A DNA stretch of 64,000 nt from Ciceribacter thiooxidans. Lineage in GTDB: Bacteria > Pseudomonadota > Alphaproteobacteria > Rhizobiales > Rhizobiaceae. Under the pieces are notes generated by a model, which was given only the letters and a program-made list of their open reading frames with translations, did not search any database and was not told the origin of the DNA. The stretch lies in contig NZ_CP059896.1 of NCBI RefSeq assembly GCF_014126615.1, positions 2,304,501 through 2,368,500 of the forward strand, written 5' to 3'. A program made the translations under genes and the position numbers. Shown here one piece after another: positions 33,490-43,535 of the stretch. Position 1 is the stretch's first letter, and every line of letters starts with the position of its first letter.

Positions 33490-36447
33490 TCACCCCTTCA
33501 CCACCGTCTGGAACACCTTTCGCACCGCCTTGGAAAGCCGCTTGATCTCCGATTCCAGCGTCTTGATGTCGGGACAGTCGCCGGCGCGGCAGACGAGATC
33601 GATCAGCCCGGCCGGCACCGCGTCGGGCTTGAACGGTCCGTCGATGCAGAGGCGCGTCACCTGCGAGATCTCGCTGTAGAGCCTTATCGCCTCGAGGCAG
33701 AGGTCGAGGTCATTGACGTCCATCAGCGCGCCGCCCACCGCCTTCAGCGCCTCCTCCGTGGTGAGGCCGTTCACCTTGACCGCGATGCCGCGGGCGGGTG
33801 CGACGAGCGTCAGGTATTGCGCGATGAACTCGATGTCGATCAGCCCGCCGGCAATGAGCTTCAGGTCCCAGATGTCGCGCGGCGCCTTCTCCTCGTCGAT
33901 CATCTTGCGCATCTCGGCGACGTCGCGCGCGGTCTTCGCCTCCTCGCGCGGCCGCTCCAGCACCACGGCGATGATCCGCTCGGCATCGGCGATGAGGTCC
34001 GCGTCACCGCAGATCAGCCGTGCGCGGGTGAGCGCCATGTGTTCCCAGGTCCAGGCCTCCTCCTTCTGGTATTTTTCGAAGGCGCGCAGCCTGGTGGCCA
34101 CCGGTCCCTTGTTGCCGGAGGGGCGAAGCCGCATGTCGACCTCGTAGAGCACGCCTTCCGCCGTCGGCGCCGAGAGCGCCGCAATCAGCCGCTGGGTGAG
34201 CCGGGTAAAATAGCGCACCGGGTCGAGCGGCTTCGGCCCGTCGGATTCGGCGGCCTCGTCGTCGTAATCGTAGAGCAGGATCAGATCGATGTCGGAGCCG
34301 GCCGTCAGCTCGTAGCTGCCGAGCTTGCCCATGCCGGCAATCGCCACCCGACCGCCGGGGAAGCGGCCGTGATGGGCCTCGATCTCGCGCAGCACGGCGG
34401 CAAGCGCCGCTTCCAGGATGAGTGCTGCGAGATCGGTGAAGGCGCGGCCCGCCTGCATGCCGCCGATCGTGCCGGTCAGAAGCCGGATGCCGATCAGGAA
34501 GCGGTGCTCGGCGGCGAAGATGCGCAGCCGGTCGAGCAGGTCCTCGTAATGGCGGGCACCGGCGAGAAAGCTTTCGAGACGGCCGGCGAGATAGTCGCGG
34601 GTCGGCAGCTGTACCATCAGCGACGGGTCGAGCATGCCGTCGAAGACGTGCGGGCGCGACGCGATGATGTCGGCGAGCCGCGGCGCCGAGGACATGATGT
34701 TGACGATGAGTTCGAGGAGCGCCGGGTTCTTGCCGAGCAGCGAGAAGAGCTGGATGCCGGCCGGAAGCCCGGAGAGGAAATTGTCGAAGCGCAGCAGCGC
34801 CTCGTCGGCGCGGCGGCTCTCGCCGAAGGTCTTCAAGAGTTGCGGCATCAGTTCCGTCAGCCGCTCGCGCGCCTCGACCGACTGCGTGGCGCGGTAGCGG
34901 CCGTAATGCCAGGTGCGGATGACGCGCGAAATGTCCTCCGGCCGCTCGAAGCCGAGCGCAACAAGCGTTTTCAGCGTGTCGGGGTCGTCGCGCTGGCCGG
35001 TGAAGACGAGGTTGCCGTGGGCGCCGGAGAGCTCCCCTTCATGCTCGAAGAGCTTGGCGTAGCGCCGCTCGACCGTCTTCAGCACGCTTTCGAGCCGCGT
35101 GGAGAAGCTCGCAGTGTCGGGGAATCCGGCCATCAGCGCGATCCGCCTCAGCTCCGCCTCGGTCTGCGGCAGCACGTGCGTCTGCTCGTCATAGACCATC
35201 TGGATCCGGTGCTCGATGTCGCGCAGGAACCAGTAGCATTCGGTGAGCTCTGCCCGCGTCGTGTCGTCGATCCAGCTGGCGTCGGTCAGCGCCTGCAGCG
35301 CCTCCTCGGTCGCCCGCACACGCAACTGCGGCATGCGGCCGCCGGCGATCAGCTGCTGGGTCTGGGCGAAGAACTCGATCTCGCGGATGCCGCCGCGGCC
35401 GAGCTTGACGTTGTGGCCCTTGACGGCGATCGCCCCGAACCCCTTGTGGGCGTGGATCTGCCGCTTGATCGAGTGGATGTCGGCGATCGCCGCGTAATCG
35501 AGATATTTCCGGTAGACGAAGGGCACCAGCTCCCGCAGGAAGCCCTCGCCGGCGGCAAGATCGCCGCCGACCGGCCGGGCCTTGATGAAGGCGGCGCGCT
35601 CCCAGTTCTGCCCGCGCCCCTCGTAATAGAGGATCGCCGCCTCGACCGGCACGGCAAGCGGCGTCGAGCCGGGGTCGGGGCGAAGCCTGAGGTCGGTGCG
35701 GAAGACATAGCCGTCGGCCGTGCGCTCCTGCATGATCCGCACCAGCCGGCGCATCATCCGCCCGAAGGTCTCTGTCGCGTCCTCGGGCGAGACGAGAATG
35801 CCGGCGAGCGGTTCGAAGAAGACGACGAGGTCGATGTCGGAGGAATAGTTGAGTTCGCGGGCGCCGAGCTTGCCCATGCCGAGCACGATGAGGCCGCTGC
35901 CGGCAGACGGCGCCGAACGGTCGGCGAGCTTCAGCTTGCCGGCGTCCTCGCCGGCAAGCAGCAGGTGATCGACGGCGGCCGCAACCGCCGCTTCCGCCAT
36001 GGCGGTCAGCCAGCCGGTCGTCTGCCGTCCGTCGAAGAGATGGGAAAGGTCGGCGAGCGCCACCAGGAAGGAGAGCTTGCGCTTGGCGACCCGGAGCCTG
36101 GACATCACCTCGGCCTCGGTCGGCACTGCCCCGTCGCCGTTGGCTTTCCATGCATCGCGGGCGCTCGCGACCAGCCCTTCGAGGAGCGGTTCGAGCGGTT
36201 CCGACACCGCACTTGCGAGCAGCGCCGGCTTGAGCGTCGCGGTCTCGCGCAGATAGGGCGAGAGGCTGATCGCCGCCGTCACGAAGGACTTGAGCGGCGT
36301 ATCCTCGGCCATCATCGCGGCAATCGCCGGCTCCTGCCGGCCGATCTCCTTCAGCGCCGCAACGGCTGCCTTGAGTTCGGTCTGGTTGAGCGGGCGGATG
36401 ACGTCCGGCGCGACCGCGCGGAGCCAGGTGTTCGTCTGATCAGCCAT
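33490..36447 (-). CDS. glnE: Bifunctional glutamine synthetase adenylyltransferase/adenylyl-removing enzyme
   Basis: The 985-residue protein is full length for GlnE. It contains two nucleotidyltransferase domains, each with a G-M-G-K-L-G motif followed by the catalytic Asp pair: D204-I-D206 (NYSSDIDLVVFF) in the N-terminal AMP-removing half and D719-I-D721 (TAGSDIDLILLYDYD) in the C-terminal adenylylating half. GlnD-bind helical domains follow each. It adds or removes AMP on glutamine synthetase according to the PII state. The start MADQTNTW at 36447 is clean. It is followed by the DUF167 gene. Confidence 0.96.
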   Translation of the reverse strand: MADQTNTWLRAVAPDVIRPLNQTELKAAVAALKEIGRQEPAIAAMMAEDTPLKSFVTAAISLSPYLRETATLKPALLASAVSEPLEPLLEGLVASARDAWKANGDGAVPTEAEVMSRLRVAKRKLSFLVALADLSHLFDGRQTTGWLTAMAEAAVAAAVDHLLLAGEDAGKLKLADRSAPSAGSGLIVLGMGKLGARELNYSSDIDLVVFFEPLAGILVSPEDATETFGRMMRRLVRIMQERTADGYVFRTDLRLRPDPGSTPLAVPVEAAILYYEGRGQNWERAAFIKARPVGGDLAAGEGFLRELVPFVYRKYLDYAAIADIHSIKRQIHAHKGFGAIAVKGHNVKLGRGGIREIEFFAQTQQLIAGGRMPQLRVRATEEALQALTDASWIDDTTRAELTECYWFLRDIEHRIQMVYDEQTHVLPQTEAELRRIALMAGFPDTASFSTRLESVLKTVERRYAKLFEHEGELSGAHGNLVFTGQRDDPDTLKTLVALGFERPEDISRVIRTWHYGRYRATQSVEARERLTELMPQLLKTFGESRRADEALLRFDNFLSGLPAGIQLFSLLGKNPALLELIVNIMSSAPRLADIIASRPHVFDGMLDPSLMVQLPTRDYLAGRLESFLAGARHYEDLLDRLRIFAAEHRFLIGIRLLTGTIGGMQAGRAFTDLAALILEAALAAVLREIEAHHGRFPGGRVAIAGMGKLGSYELTAGSDIDLILLYDYDDEAAESDGPKPLDPVRYFTRLTQRLIAALSAPTAEGVLYEVDMRLRPSGNKGPVATRLRAFEKYQKEEAWTWEHMALTRARLICGDADLIADAERIIAVVLERPREEAKTARDVAEMRKMIDEEKAPRDIWDLKLIAGGLIDIEFIAQYLTLVAPARGIAVKVNGLTTEEALKAVGGALMDVNDLDLCLEAIRLYSEISQVTRLCIDGPFKPDAVPAGLIDLVCRAGDCPDIKTLESEIKRLSKAVRKVFQTVVKG

Positions 36448-36546
36448 GGGGCCTCCTCCCTCGACCGCGGCGGTATCCGCGATTCTCGCCTTTGCCGGCG
36501 CAGATTAGAGGAGCGGAGAGGTAAAGGGAATCATATCCCTCGGGTC

Positions 36547-37953
36547 TCAGGCCTTCTGTCCGGGAAAGATCATGGTCGCGGTCAGGCCCGGCTGTTCCTT
36601 GCCCGGCTCGGTGTCGGAAAGCTCGAGCCTGCCGCCATGCAGCGCCATGATCGCCTCGACCAGCGAGAGGCCAAGCCCGGTGCCGGGCTTCGAACGGCTT
36701 TCGTCGAGCCGCATGAAGCGCTTGACGACGTCGCCGCGCTTTTCGGCCGGAACGCCCGGCCCGTGGTCGGAGACCGAGAGGCGCAGTTCGCCGCCGGTCT
36801 TCGCCACCGTGAGCGTGATCGTGCCGTCGCCGTCGCTTTCCGCACCGTACTTGATCGCGTTGTCGACGAGGTTGGAGATCGCCTGACCGATCAGCTCGCG
36901 GTTGCCGCGCACCGAGAGCGCAGGCGCGATGTCGGTCACGAGCTTCTGTCCCGCCTCCTCCGCCACCGGCTCGTAGAGTTCGGCGGCGTCGGCAGCGATC
37001 GCGGACAGGTCGACGTCGGAAAGCTCGGCGGCAATCGAACCCGCCTCCACGCGGCTGATCATCAGAAGCGCGTTGAACGTCCGGATCAGCTGGTCGGATT
37101 CGGAAATGATGCCCTCGAGCGCGGCCCGCCTTGCGCCGTCGTCGTCTTCGGCAAGTGCATCCGCCGCCTTGTTGCGCAGGCGGGTCAGCGGCGTCTTCAG
37201 GTCGTGGGCGATGTTGTCGGAGACCTGCCGCAGCCCCTCGTTCAGCCGCTCGATCCGTCCCAGCATGTCGTTCAGCGATTGCGACAGGCGGTCGAATTCG
37301 TCGCCCGAACCGCCGACCGGCAGGCGCTGCGACAAGTCGCCCGCCATGATCTTGGTACTCGCCCACGACATCCGGTCGATCCGCTTCAGCGCATTGCGGC
37401 CGATCGCGAACCAGATGATCAGCGCCCCGACACCCATGATCGCCAGCGCCACCATCAGCGCCTTGCGGACCAGAAGGCGGAATTTCGCCGGCTCGCCGAG
37501 GTCGCGGCCGATGAGCACGCGCAGCCCGTTGTCGAGAATGACGACATGGGCCGTGGCGATGTGCTTCTTGGCATCGCCGGACTCGGAATAGCGCTCGTAG
37601 AGGAAAGGAAAGTCGGTCCAGCCCTCCTTGTCGAAGATGCCCGGCTGCAGCGAGCCGACATTGCCGGCGAGGATCTCGCCGGTCGGCCCGGCGATCACAT
37701 AGAGGTTGGCGCCCGGCTGGCGGGCCCGCCGCTCCATGATCTTCAGCATCTGGTTCATGCCGCCGGTGTTGTAGGCACGTTCGATGTCGGCCACTTCCTG
37801 CTGCAGGCTGTCGCGGGTCTGCTGGTTGAGCAGCCGTTCGGAAAGGGCCGTCACGTAGAAGACGAGGAAGGCGGCGCAGAGCGCGAAGAGCACGATATAA
37901 AGCGCGGAAAGCCGGACCGCCGTCGACTTGAAGAGCACACCGATGCGGGACAT
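36547..37953 (-). CDS. Two-component sensor histidine kinase
   Basis: The 468-residue protein has two membrane helices (about 15-37 and 163-185) around a periplasmic domain of about 125 residues, a HAMP linker, HisKA with H250 in NIAHDLKTPLTRL, and HATPase_c with NLVDNAIKYG, DHGPGVP and GTGLGLSLV. It senses a periplasmic signal and phosphorylates the regulator encoded 8 bases upstream. In Sinorhizobium the same pair lies next to degP and cycHJKL; its target is not known to me. The pair plausibly responds to envelope stress given degP next door, which is inference. Confidence 0.92.
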   Translation of the reverse strand: MSRIGVLFKSTAVRLSALYIVLFALCAAFLVFYVTALSERLLNQQTRDSLQQEVADIERAYNTGGMNQMLKIMERRARQPGANLYVIAGPTGEILAGNVGSLQPGIFDKEGWTDFPFLYERYSESGDAKKHIATAHVVILDNGLRVLIGRDLGEPAKFRLLVRKALMVALAIMGVGALIIWFAIGRNALKRIDRMSWASTKIMAGDLSQRLPVGGSGDEFDRLSQSLNDMLGRIERLNEGLRQVSDNIAHDLKTPLTRLRNKAADALAEDDDGARRAALEGIISESDQLIRTFNALLMISRVEAGSIAAELSDVDLSAIAADAAELYEPVAEEAGQKLVTDIAPALSVRGNRELIGQAISNLVDNAIKYGAESDGDGTITLTVAKTGGELRLSVSDHGPGVPAEKRGDVVKRFMRLDESRSKPGTGLGLSLVEAIMALHGGRLELSDTEPGKEQPGLTATMIFPGQKA

Positions 37954-37961
37954 GGACGGCG

Positions 37962-38720
37962 TTACCCTTCGTCCTTGATCATGTAGCCGGCGCCGCGCAC
38001 CGTCTTCAGCAGCGGCTTGTCGAAATCCTTCTCGATCTTCGAGCGCAGCCGCGACACATGTACGTCGATGACGTTGGTCTGCGGGTCGAAATGATAATCC
38101 CAGACGTTTTCCAGAAGCATGGTGCGCGTCACCACCTGCCCGGCATTCTTCATCAGGTATTCGAGCAGACGGAACTCGCGCGGTTGCAGCAGCAGTTCCC
38201 TGCCGCCGCGGCGGACTTCGTGGGAGAGCCGGTCGAGTTCGAGGTCGCCGACACGGTAGACCATGTCCTGTTCCGGCTTGCCCTTGCGGCGGCCGAGCAC
38301 CTCGACGCGGGCGAGAAGCTCGCTGAAGGCATAGGGTTTGGGAAGGTAGTCGTCGCCGCCAGCGCGCAAGCCTGTCACACGGTCGTCCACCTGCCCGAGT
38401 GCGGAGAGGATCAGCACCGGCGTCTCGACGCCGCGCTTCCTTAGTTCGCTGATCACCGACAATCCGTCGCGGCGCGGCAGCATCCGGTCGACGATAAGCA
38501 CGTCATAGCCATTCTCGCTCGCCATGAAGAGGCCGCTTTCGCCGTCGCTCGCGTGGTCGGCAACGATGCCCGCCTCGCGAAAGCCCTTGACCATGTAGGC
38601 CGCGGCCTCGAGGTCGTCTTCGATCACCAGTATTTTCATGCGCGGGACATTAGCGCCGGCCACGGCCTCCGCACAACCGGTTTCGCCGGTGCCCGGCGGT
38701 GTCTGCTGTGGGGAATTCAT
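37962..38720 (-). CDS. OmpR-family response regulator
   Basis: The product has a receiver domain (phosphoacceptor D78 in DVLIVDRMLPRRDGL, acidic pair EDD near residues 34-36, K at the switch) and an OmpR/PhoB winged helix (LLQPREFRLLEYLMKNAGQVVTRTMLLENVW, DVHVSRLRSKIEK). I list the longer form of 252 residues because its ATG has AAGGGAG upstream. The start at 38639 (MKILVIEDD) gives the usual family length of 225 but has no ribosome site, so the 27-residue N-terminal extension is a real question. It is the partner of the kinase downstream. Confidence 0.88.
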   Translation of the reverse strand: MNSPQQTPPGTGETGCAEAVAGANVPRMKILVIEDDLEAAAYMVKGFREAGIVADHASDGESGLFMASENGYDVLIVDRMLPRRDGLSVISELRKRGVETPVLILSALGQVDDRVTGLRAGGDDYLPKPYAFSELLARVEVLGRRKGKPEQDMVYRVGDLELDRLSHEVRRGGRELLLQPREFRLLEYLMKNAGQVVTRTMLLENVWDYHFDPQTNVIDVHVSRLRSKIEKDFDKPLLKTVRGAGYMIKDEG

Positions 38721-38807
38721 GCTGGTCTCCCTTGCCTGAATGGAAAGAGCGCCGCGCGGCCCGAAACTGGTCCCGCGCGACGCCCTTGATGTCGGTCGTC
38801 TACCGGA

Positions 38808-40349
38808 TCAGCCCTGGTCGATCGGCAGGGCGACGAAGCGGCTGCCGTTCTGCGACTCGACCTGGAAGAGCGCCTTGGTGCGGCCGTCCTTCTTCGCCTG
38901 GTCGATCACCTTCAGGACCTCGTCGGCGGTGGAGACGGTCTGGTTGTTGACCGAGACGATCTTCTCGCCGGCCTGCAGGCCCTTGTCGGCGGCATCGGAG
39001 TTCGGATCGACATCGACGATCGTCAGGCCCTTGCCGTCTTCGGCCGGAGCGACGCTGATGCCCATGTTGGCGAGCGCCTGTTCGGTCGAAGGGGCGGACT
39101 TGTCCGGCACGGCGCTGCCGCCCGAGGCCTGCTGGTCCTTCGGCAGTTCGCCGAGTTCGACCTTCATCGACATCGACTTGCCTTCGCGCCAGATCGAGAC
39201 GTCGACGGTGGTTCCGGGGGCGAAGGCGGCGATGCGCTTGGCGAGGTCGCGCGGATCCTTGACGGTTTCGCCATTGACGGCCGTCACCACGTCACCCTGC
39301 TTGATACCCGCCTTCTCGCCCGGAGAACCGGCCTGCGGGGCGACGACGAGAGCGCCGCTCGCTTCCGAGAGGCCGAGCGAATCGGCGATGTCCTTCGTCA
39401 CCGGCTGGATCTGCACGCCGAGCCAGCCGCGTTCGACAGTACCCGTCTTGATCAGTTCGTCTACCACGCCCTTGGCGACGGAGGCCGGAATTGCAAAGGC
39501 GATGCCGACATTGCCGCCCGACGGCGAGAAGATCGCGGTATTGATGCCGACCACTTCGCCGTTCAGGTTGAAGTCCGGGCCACCGGAATTACCGCGGTTC
39601 ACCGCAGCGTCGATCTGGATGTAGTCGTCATAGGGACCGGAGCCGATATCGCGGCCGCGGGCCGAGATGATGCCGGCGGTCACCGTTCCGCCGAGGCCGA
39701 AGGGGTTTCCGACGGCGACGACCCAGTCGCCGACGCGCATGTTCTCGTCGGCGGCGAACTGCACGTAGGTGAACTTCTGCTTCGGGTTCTCGACCTTCAG
39801 CACGGCGAGGTCGGTGCGGGCGTCGGTACCGACGAGCTTGGCGTCGAGTTCCGTGCCGTCGTTCATGACGACCGTATAGGCGGCACCGTCCTGGACGACG
39901 TGGTTGTTGGTGACGATGTAACCGTCCTCGGAGATGAAGAAGCCGGAGCCCTGCGAGGTCGGACGAAGCCGGCCCTCACCGCGCGGACGGTTCGGCTTCT
40001 GGCCGGGACGGGCGTCCGGACCGGGCATGCCGAATTCCTTGAAGAAGCGCTTCAGCGGGTGGTCGTCCGGGAGATCCTCGAAGCCACGGCCACCGAAGCC
40101 GAACTGGAAGTTGCTTTCGTCCTGCGCCGTCTGAACGTTCGTCTGTACACGGACCGAGACAACGGCCGGGGAAACGGCGGAAACGACATCGGAGAAGCTC
40201 GGCACCTGCGGGGCTTCGACGCGGACGGCCTCGGCATAGGCCGGAACGATCATCGCCGGCACGGAGCCCGCGACGATCACCGCGGCGAGACCTGCCGCCG
40301 TCGAATTGCGGAGCATCGTCTTGAGCTTGGAGCGTCTGCTGTTGAACAT
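38808..40349 (-). CDS. degP: Periplasmic serine protease/chaperone DegP (Do family)
   Basis: The 513-residue protein has a signal peptide (hydrophobic core AAGLAAVIVAGSVPAM, cleavage after AYA), a trypsin-like domain with H150 (TNNHVV), D180 (RTDLAVL) and S255 (GNSGG), and two PDZ domains (about 320-410 and 430-510). DegP degrades and holds misfolded envelope proteins. I choose the ATG at 40349 because AGGTAGGTC lies just upstream; an ATG at 40373 is in the same frame without a site. A likely sigma-70-type -10 TATATC with TTCGCA 16 bases before it lies about 80 bases upstream. Confidence 0.95.
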   Translation of the reverse strand: MFNSRRSKLKTMLRNSTAAGLAAVIVAGSVPAMIVPAYAEAVRVEAPQVPSFSDVVSAVSPAVVSVRVQTNVQTAQDESNFQFGFGGRGFEDLPDDHPLKRFFKEFGMPGPDARPGQKPNRPRGEGRLRPTSQGSGFFISEDGYIVTNNHVVQDGAAYTVVMNDGTELDAKLVGTDARTDLAVLKVENPKQKFTYVQFAADENMRVGDWVVAVGNPFGLGGTVTAGIISARGRDIGSGPYDDYIQIDAAVNRGNSGGPDFNLNGEVVGINTAIFSPSGGNVGIAFAIPASVAKGVVDELIKTGTVERGWLGVQIQPVTKDIADSLGLSEASGALVVAPQAGSPGEKAGIKQGDVVTAVNGETVKDPRDLAKRIAAFAPGTTVDVSIWREGKSMSMKVELGELPKDQQASGGSAVPDKSAPSTEQALANMGISVAPAEDGKGLTIVDVDPNSDAADKGLQAGEKIVSVNNQTVSTADEVLKVIDQAKKDGRTKALFQVESQNGSRFVALPIDQG

Positions 40350-40373
40350 GTGACCTACCTTTTCTCTTTTCAT

Positions 40374-40640
40374 CTGACTATTGGCCGGAAAGCCGGCGTG
40401 AAGCGGTGGATGAGGAGAGATATAGAACGGCCCACGTTACTGCGAACTGTACGGCAGATGAAATCTTGGTAATCTTCGGGAGGGGTCGACGACATTTGGC
40501 GCCCGGCCGCACCGCGGCAGAAGGCCTCGCACCGACGCTCGGACGCCGCGACGCCGGAAACCGCTGTCGAAACAGGCAGATGCCGGGCTTTTACTCCGGC
40601 TGCGGCGCAAGGCAATCGCATATGGGATACCTGTGGCGGC
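40374..40640. other. degP upstream region
   Basis: This 267-base stretch between degP and the palindromic repeat contains the degP promoter area (candidate TTCGCA-N16-TATATC read on the minus strand). I see no gene, RNA or clear operator in the rest of it. Confidence 0.4.
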
Positions 40641-40646
40641 TCCGGC

Positions 40647-40784
40647 CTCCCTCTTCTCCCCAGCGGGGAGAAGTGCCGAGCGGATGCGAGGCGATGAGGG
40701 GGCTGCCCGGCACCGCCTTTTGCGCCTCGCGCCCCCTCATCCGGCCCTCCGGGCCACCTTCTCCCCGCTGGGGAGAAGAGGGAG
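40647..40784. repeat. Mosaic repeat with 27-bp inverted arms between degP and cycL
   Basis: The 27-base arm at 40647-40673 is the exact reverse complement of the arm at 40758-40784, and each arm itself contains a short hairpin, CTTCTCCCC...GGGGAGAAG. The centre holds GGATGAGG- and CCTCATCC-type strings that recur in the other intergenic repeats of this window. The whole is a palindromic mosaic element with no coding potential of its own. Confidence 0.85.
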
Positions 40785-40851
40785 CACGCTTCGTGCGCTG
40801 CTCAGAATCCCTGGCAATTGCCCCGGTGCCGCTGGCGGGCAGCGCCGCGGC

Positions 40852-41313
40852 TCAGTCCTCGATCAGCGCCTTCAGCCGCGCCTCTTCCTCGGGCGAAAGC
40901 CTTTCCGGCGCTGGGCGATTGCGGCCGCGGGCATAGACGAGTGCCGCAAAGGCGCCGATCACCAGCAGCGCGGCGGGAGCACCCCAGAGAACATAGGTCT
41001 TGGCCGAGACGCGAGGCTTCAGGAGCACGAACTCGCCGTAGCGCGATACTACGTAATCCATGACCTCTTCGTCGGTATCGCCGCCGACGATGCGCTGGCG
41101 CACGATGAGCCTCAGGTCACGGGCGAGATCGGCATTCGAATCGTCGATCGACTGGTTCTGGCAGACGAGGCAGCGCAGCTCAGCCGAAATATTACGGGCG
41201 CGCTGTTCCAGCACGGGATCGGCCAGCACCTCGTCCGGATTGACGGCAAAGGCGGGCAGCGGCGCGAACACCGACAGCGCCAGGATGACGGCCATCAGCA
41301 AGCGTCGGAGCAT
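40852..41313 (-). CDS. cycL: Cytochrome c-type biogenesis protein CcmH/CycL
   Basis: The 153-residue protein has a signal peptide ([19 protein letters not shown]), then the CcmH redox motif L-R-C48-L-V-C51-Q-N-Q, the family block [14 protein letters not shown], and a membrane helix near 108-128. It keeps apocytochrome c cysteines reduced for haem attachment in the periplasm. In rhizobia it is the last gene of cycHJKL. Here a 233-base gap separates it from cycK, filled by a palindromic repeat, so it may need its own promoter or depend on read-through. Confidence 0.95.
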   Translation of the reverse strand: MLRRLLMAVILALSVFAPLPAFAVNPDEVLADPVLEQRARNISAELRCLVCQNQSIDDSNADLARDLRLIVRQRIVGGDTDEEVMDYVVSRYGEFVLLKPRVSAKTYVLWGAPAALLVIGAFAALVYARGRNRPAPERLSPEEEARLKALIED

Positions 41314-41329
41314 GTTGACGGACCCAGAC

Positions 41330-41545
41330 GTGCGCTCCCTCTTCTCCCCGGCGGGGAGAAGGTGGCCCGAAGGGCCGGATGAGGGGGACGTCAACCCGCC
41401 TACGCTCGTGTCATGCTGCCCCTCATCCGCCTGCCGGCACCTTCTCCCCGCAAGCGGAGAGAAGGACGCTGCCGCACCGTCTCCGTCCCCTCTCCCCGCC
41501 TGCGGGGAGAGGGTCAGGGTGAGGGGCAATCTACGACGCATCATG
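41330..41545. repeat. Palindromic mosaic repeat inside the cyc operon
   Basis: The region holds three hairpin units: CTTCTCCCCGG-CGGGGAGAAG, a degenerate CTTCTCCCCGCAAGCGGAGAGAAG, and CCTCTCCCCGC-N-GCGGGGAGAGG followed by GTCAGGGTGAGGGGCAA. These match elements near 15.4, 57.0 and 60.3 kb. It lies between cycK and cycL, where the genes are normally adjacent. Confidence 0.85.
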
Positions 41546-41546
41546 T

Positions 41547-43535
41547 TCATTCCGCAGCCTCCAGCGCCACCTTGACGGACTTCGTCCGCCGCGTCGGCGC
41601 GCCGACGCGCAGCCGCCGGTCGGAGAGTGAGACGAAGCCGCCCGCCATCATGACGAGGGCGCCGATCCAGATGCAGAGAATGAAGGGTTTCCACCAGACG
41701 CGCACGACGATGCCTCCCTCGGCCATCGGATCGCCGAGCGAGACGTAGAGCTGGCTGGTGCCGAAGCTGCGGATGCCGGCCTCGGTAGTAGGCATGCGCC
41801 GCGCCGTGTAGAGACGCTTCGAGGACCACACCTCGCCCATGTCGACGCCACCCTTGCTCAGGGTGAAGTGCGCCCGGTCCTCGGTGAAGTTCGGGCCCTT
41901 CGCCGCCATCATCCGGTCGAAGGTGACAGTATAGCCGCCCGCCTCCACCGTCATGCCGGGTTTCATCTCGGTGACCGTCTCCGTCTCGAAGGTGGTCACC
42001 GCGACGATGCCGAGCACCGTCACGCCGAAGCCGAGATGGGCGAGCGCCGTGCCGAAGGCCGAGCGCGGAAGGCCCGCGAGGCGCTGGAAGGCGACCGACG
42101 TCGAGACCTTGTTGAAGCCGGCGCGGTACCAGAGGTCGGCGAGCGCACCGAAGACGATGAAGAAGCCCGCAGCGAGACCGAAGACGGCGAGCACCGGGCC
42201 GCCGTGCTGGACGTAGAAGAGGATCACGGCCGCGACGAGCGCGAGCCCCGCCGCCACGTAAAGCCGCTGGAATGCGCCGAGCAGGTCGCCGCGCTTCCAG
42301 GCGAGCATCGGCCCGAAGGGCAGCGCAATGAGGAGCGGTGCCATCAGCAGGCCGAAGGTCAGGTTGAAGAAGGGCGGACCGACCGAGATCTTGTCGCCGG
42401 TCAGCGTCTCGAGGAGCAGCGGATAGAGCGTGCCGACGAGCACTGTCGCCGCCGAGACGGTCAGGATCAGGTTGTTGAGGACGAGCGCCCCTTCCCGCGA
42501 GATCGGTGCGAAGAGCCCGCCCGACTTCAGAGCCGGCGCCCGGAAGGCGAACAGCGTGAACGCCCCGCCGATGAAGATCGTCAGGATACCGAGGATGAAG
42601 ATGCCGCGGCTCGGGTCGGTCGCAAACGCATGCACCGAGGTCAGCACGCCGGAGCGCACGAGGAAGGTGCCGAGGAGCGACAGCGAGAAGGCGAGGATGG
42701 CCAGCAGCACCGTCCAGATCTTCAGCGCCTCGCGCTTTTCCATGACCAGCGCGGAATGCAGCAGCGCCGTGCCGGCGAGCCAGGGCATGAAGGAGGCATT
42801 TTCGACCGGGTCCCAGAACCACCAGCCGCCCCAGCCGAGCTCGTAATAGGCCCAGTAGGAGCCCATGGCGATGCCGGCGGTCAGAAAGGTCCAGGCGGCA
42901 AGCGTCCACGGCCGCACCCAGCGCGCCCAGGCGGCGTCGATGCGCCCGTCGATGAGGGCGGCGATCGCGAACGAAAAGCAGACGGAGAAGCCGACATAGC
43001 CGAGATAGAGAAGCGGCGGATGGATGGCGAGGCCGACGTCCTGCAGGACCGGATTGAGGTCCTTGCCTTCCGCCGGTGCCGGCGCGAGGCGGATGAAGGG
43101 ATTGGAGGTGAGCAGGATGAAGAGGGCGAAGGCGGTCGCGATCCACGCCTGCACCGCCAGCACATTCGCCTTCAACCGCTGCGGCAGGTTGGCGCCGAAG
43201 AAGGCGACCATGGCGCTGAACAGGCTGAGGATCAACAGCCACAGCATCATCGAGCCTTCATGGTTCCCCCACACGGCGGCGAAGCGGTAGACGTCGGGAA
43301 GCAGCGAGTGCGAGTTCTGCCAGACGTTCTGCACCGAGAAATCGGAGACCATATAGGCATAACTCAGCGCCCCGAAGGAAAGCACCACGAGCCCGAACAT
43401 CGCGAGCGTACCCGTGGTGGCGATGCCCATCAGCGCCGTATCGCCGCGCCTTGCGCCGATCAGCGGCAGTACGGAGACAACGATCGCCGTCGCCAGCGCC
43501 AGGACCAGGGCATAGTGTCCGAGTTCGATGATCAT
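41547..43535 (-). CDS. cycK: Cytochrome c haem lyase subunit CcmF/CycK
   Basis: The 662-residue integral membrane protein has about 14 predicted helices and the Trp-rich haem-handling motif [19 protein letters not shown] near residues 233-251, with flanking conserved histidines. It receives haem from CcmE and attaches it to apocytochrome c with CcmH and CcmI. The start ATG (43533-43535) overlaps the TGA stop of cycJ, so the two are translationally coupled. It is the best-conserved gene of the cycHJKL operon. Confidence 0.96.
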   Translation of the reverse strand: MIIELGHYALVLALATAIVVSVLPLIGARRGDTALMGIATTGTLAMFGLVVLSFGALSYAYMVSDFSVQNVWQNSHSLLPDVYRFAAVWGNHEGSMMLWLLILSLFSAMVAFFGANLPQRLKANVLAVQAWIATAFALFILLTSNPFIRLAPAPAEGKDLNPVLQDVGLAIHPPLLYLGYVGFSVCFSFAIAALIDGRIDAAWARWVRPWTLAAWTFLTAGIAMGSYWAYYELGWGGWWFWDPVENASFMPWLAGTALLHSALVMEKREALKIWTVLLAILAFSLSLLGTFLVRSGVLTSVHAFATDPSRGIFILGILTIFIGGAFTLFAFRAPALKSGGLFAPISREGALVLNNLILTVSAATVLVGTLYPLLLETLTGDKISVGPPFFNLTFGLLMAPLLIALPFGPMLAWKRGDLLGAFQRLYVAAGLALVAAVILFYVQHGGPVLAVFGLAAGFFIVFGALADLWYRAGFNKVSTSVAFQRLAGLPRSAFGTALAHLGFGVTVLGIVAVTTFETETVTEMKPGMTVEAGGYTVTFDRMMAAKGPNFTEDRAHFTLSKGGVDMGEVWSSKRLYTARRMPTTEAGIRSFGTSQLYVSLGDPMAEGGIVVRVWWKPFILCIWIGALVMMAGGFVSLSDRRLRVGAPTRRTKSVKVALEAAE

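Noticed and set aside
33451..37986. A plus-strand open frame of about 1500 codons antisense to glnE and the sensor kinase gene
   Set aside because: It is the mirror of two well-recognised genes in GC-rich DNA, has no recognisable domain and a composition rich in Arg, Gly and His, as expected for an antisense shadow.
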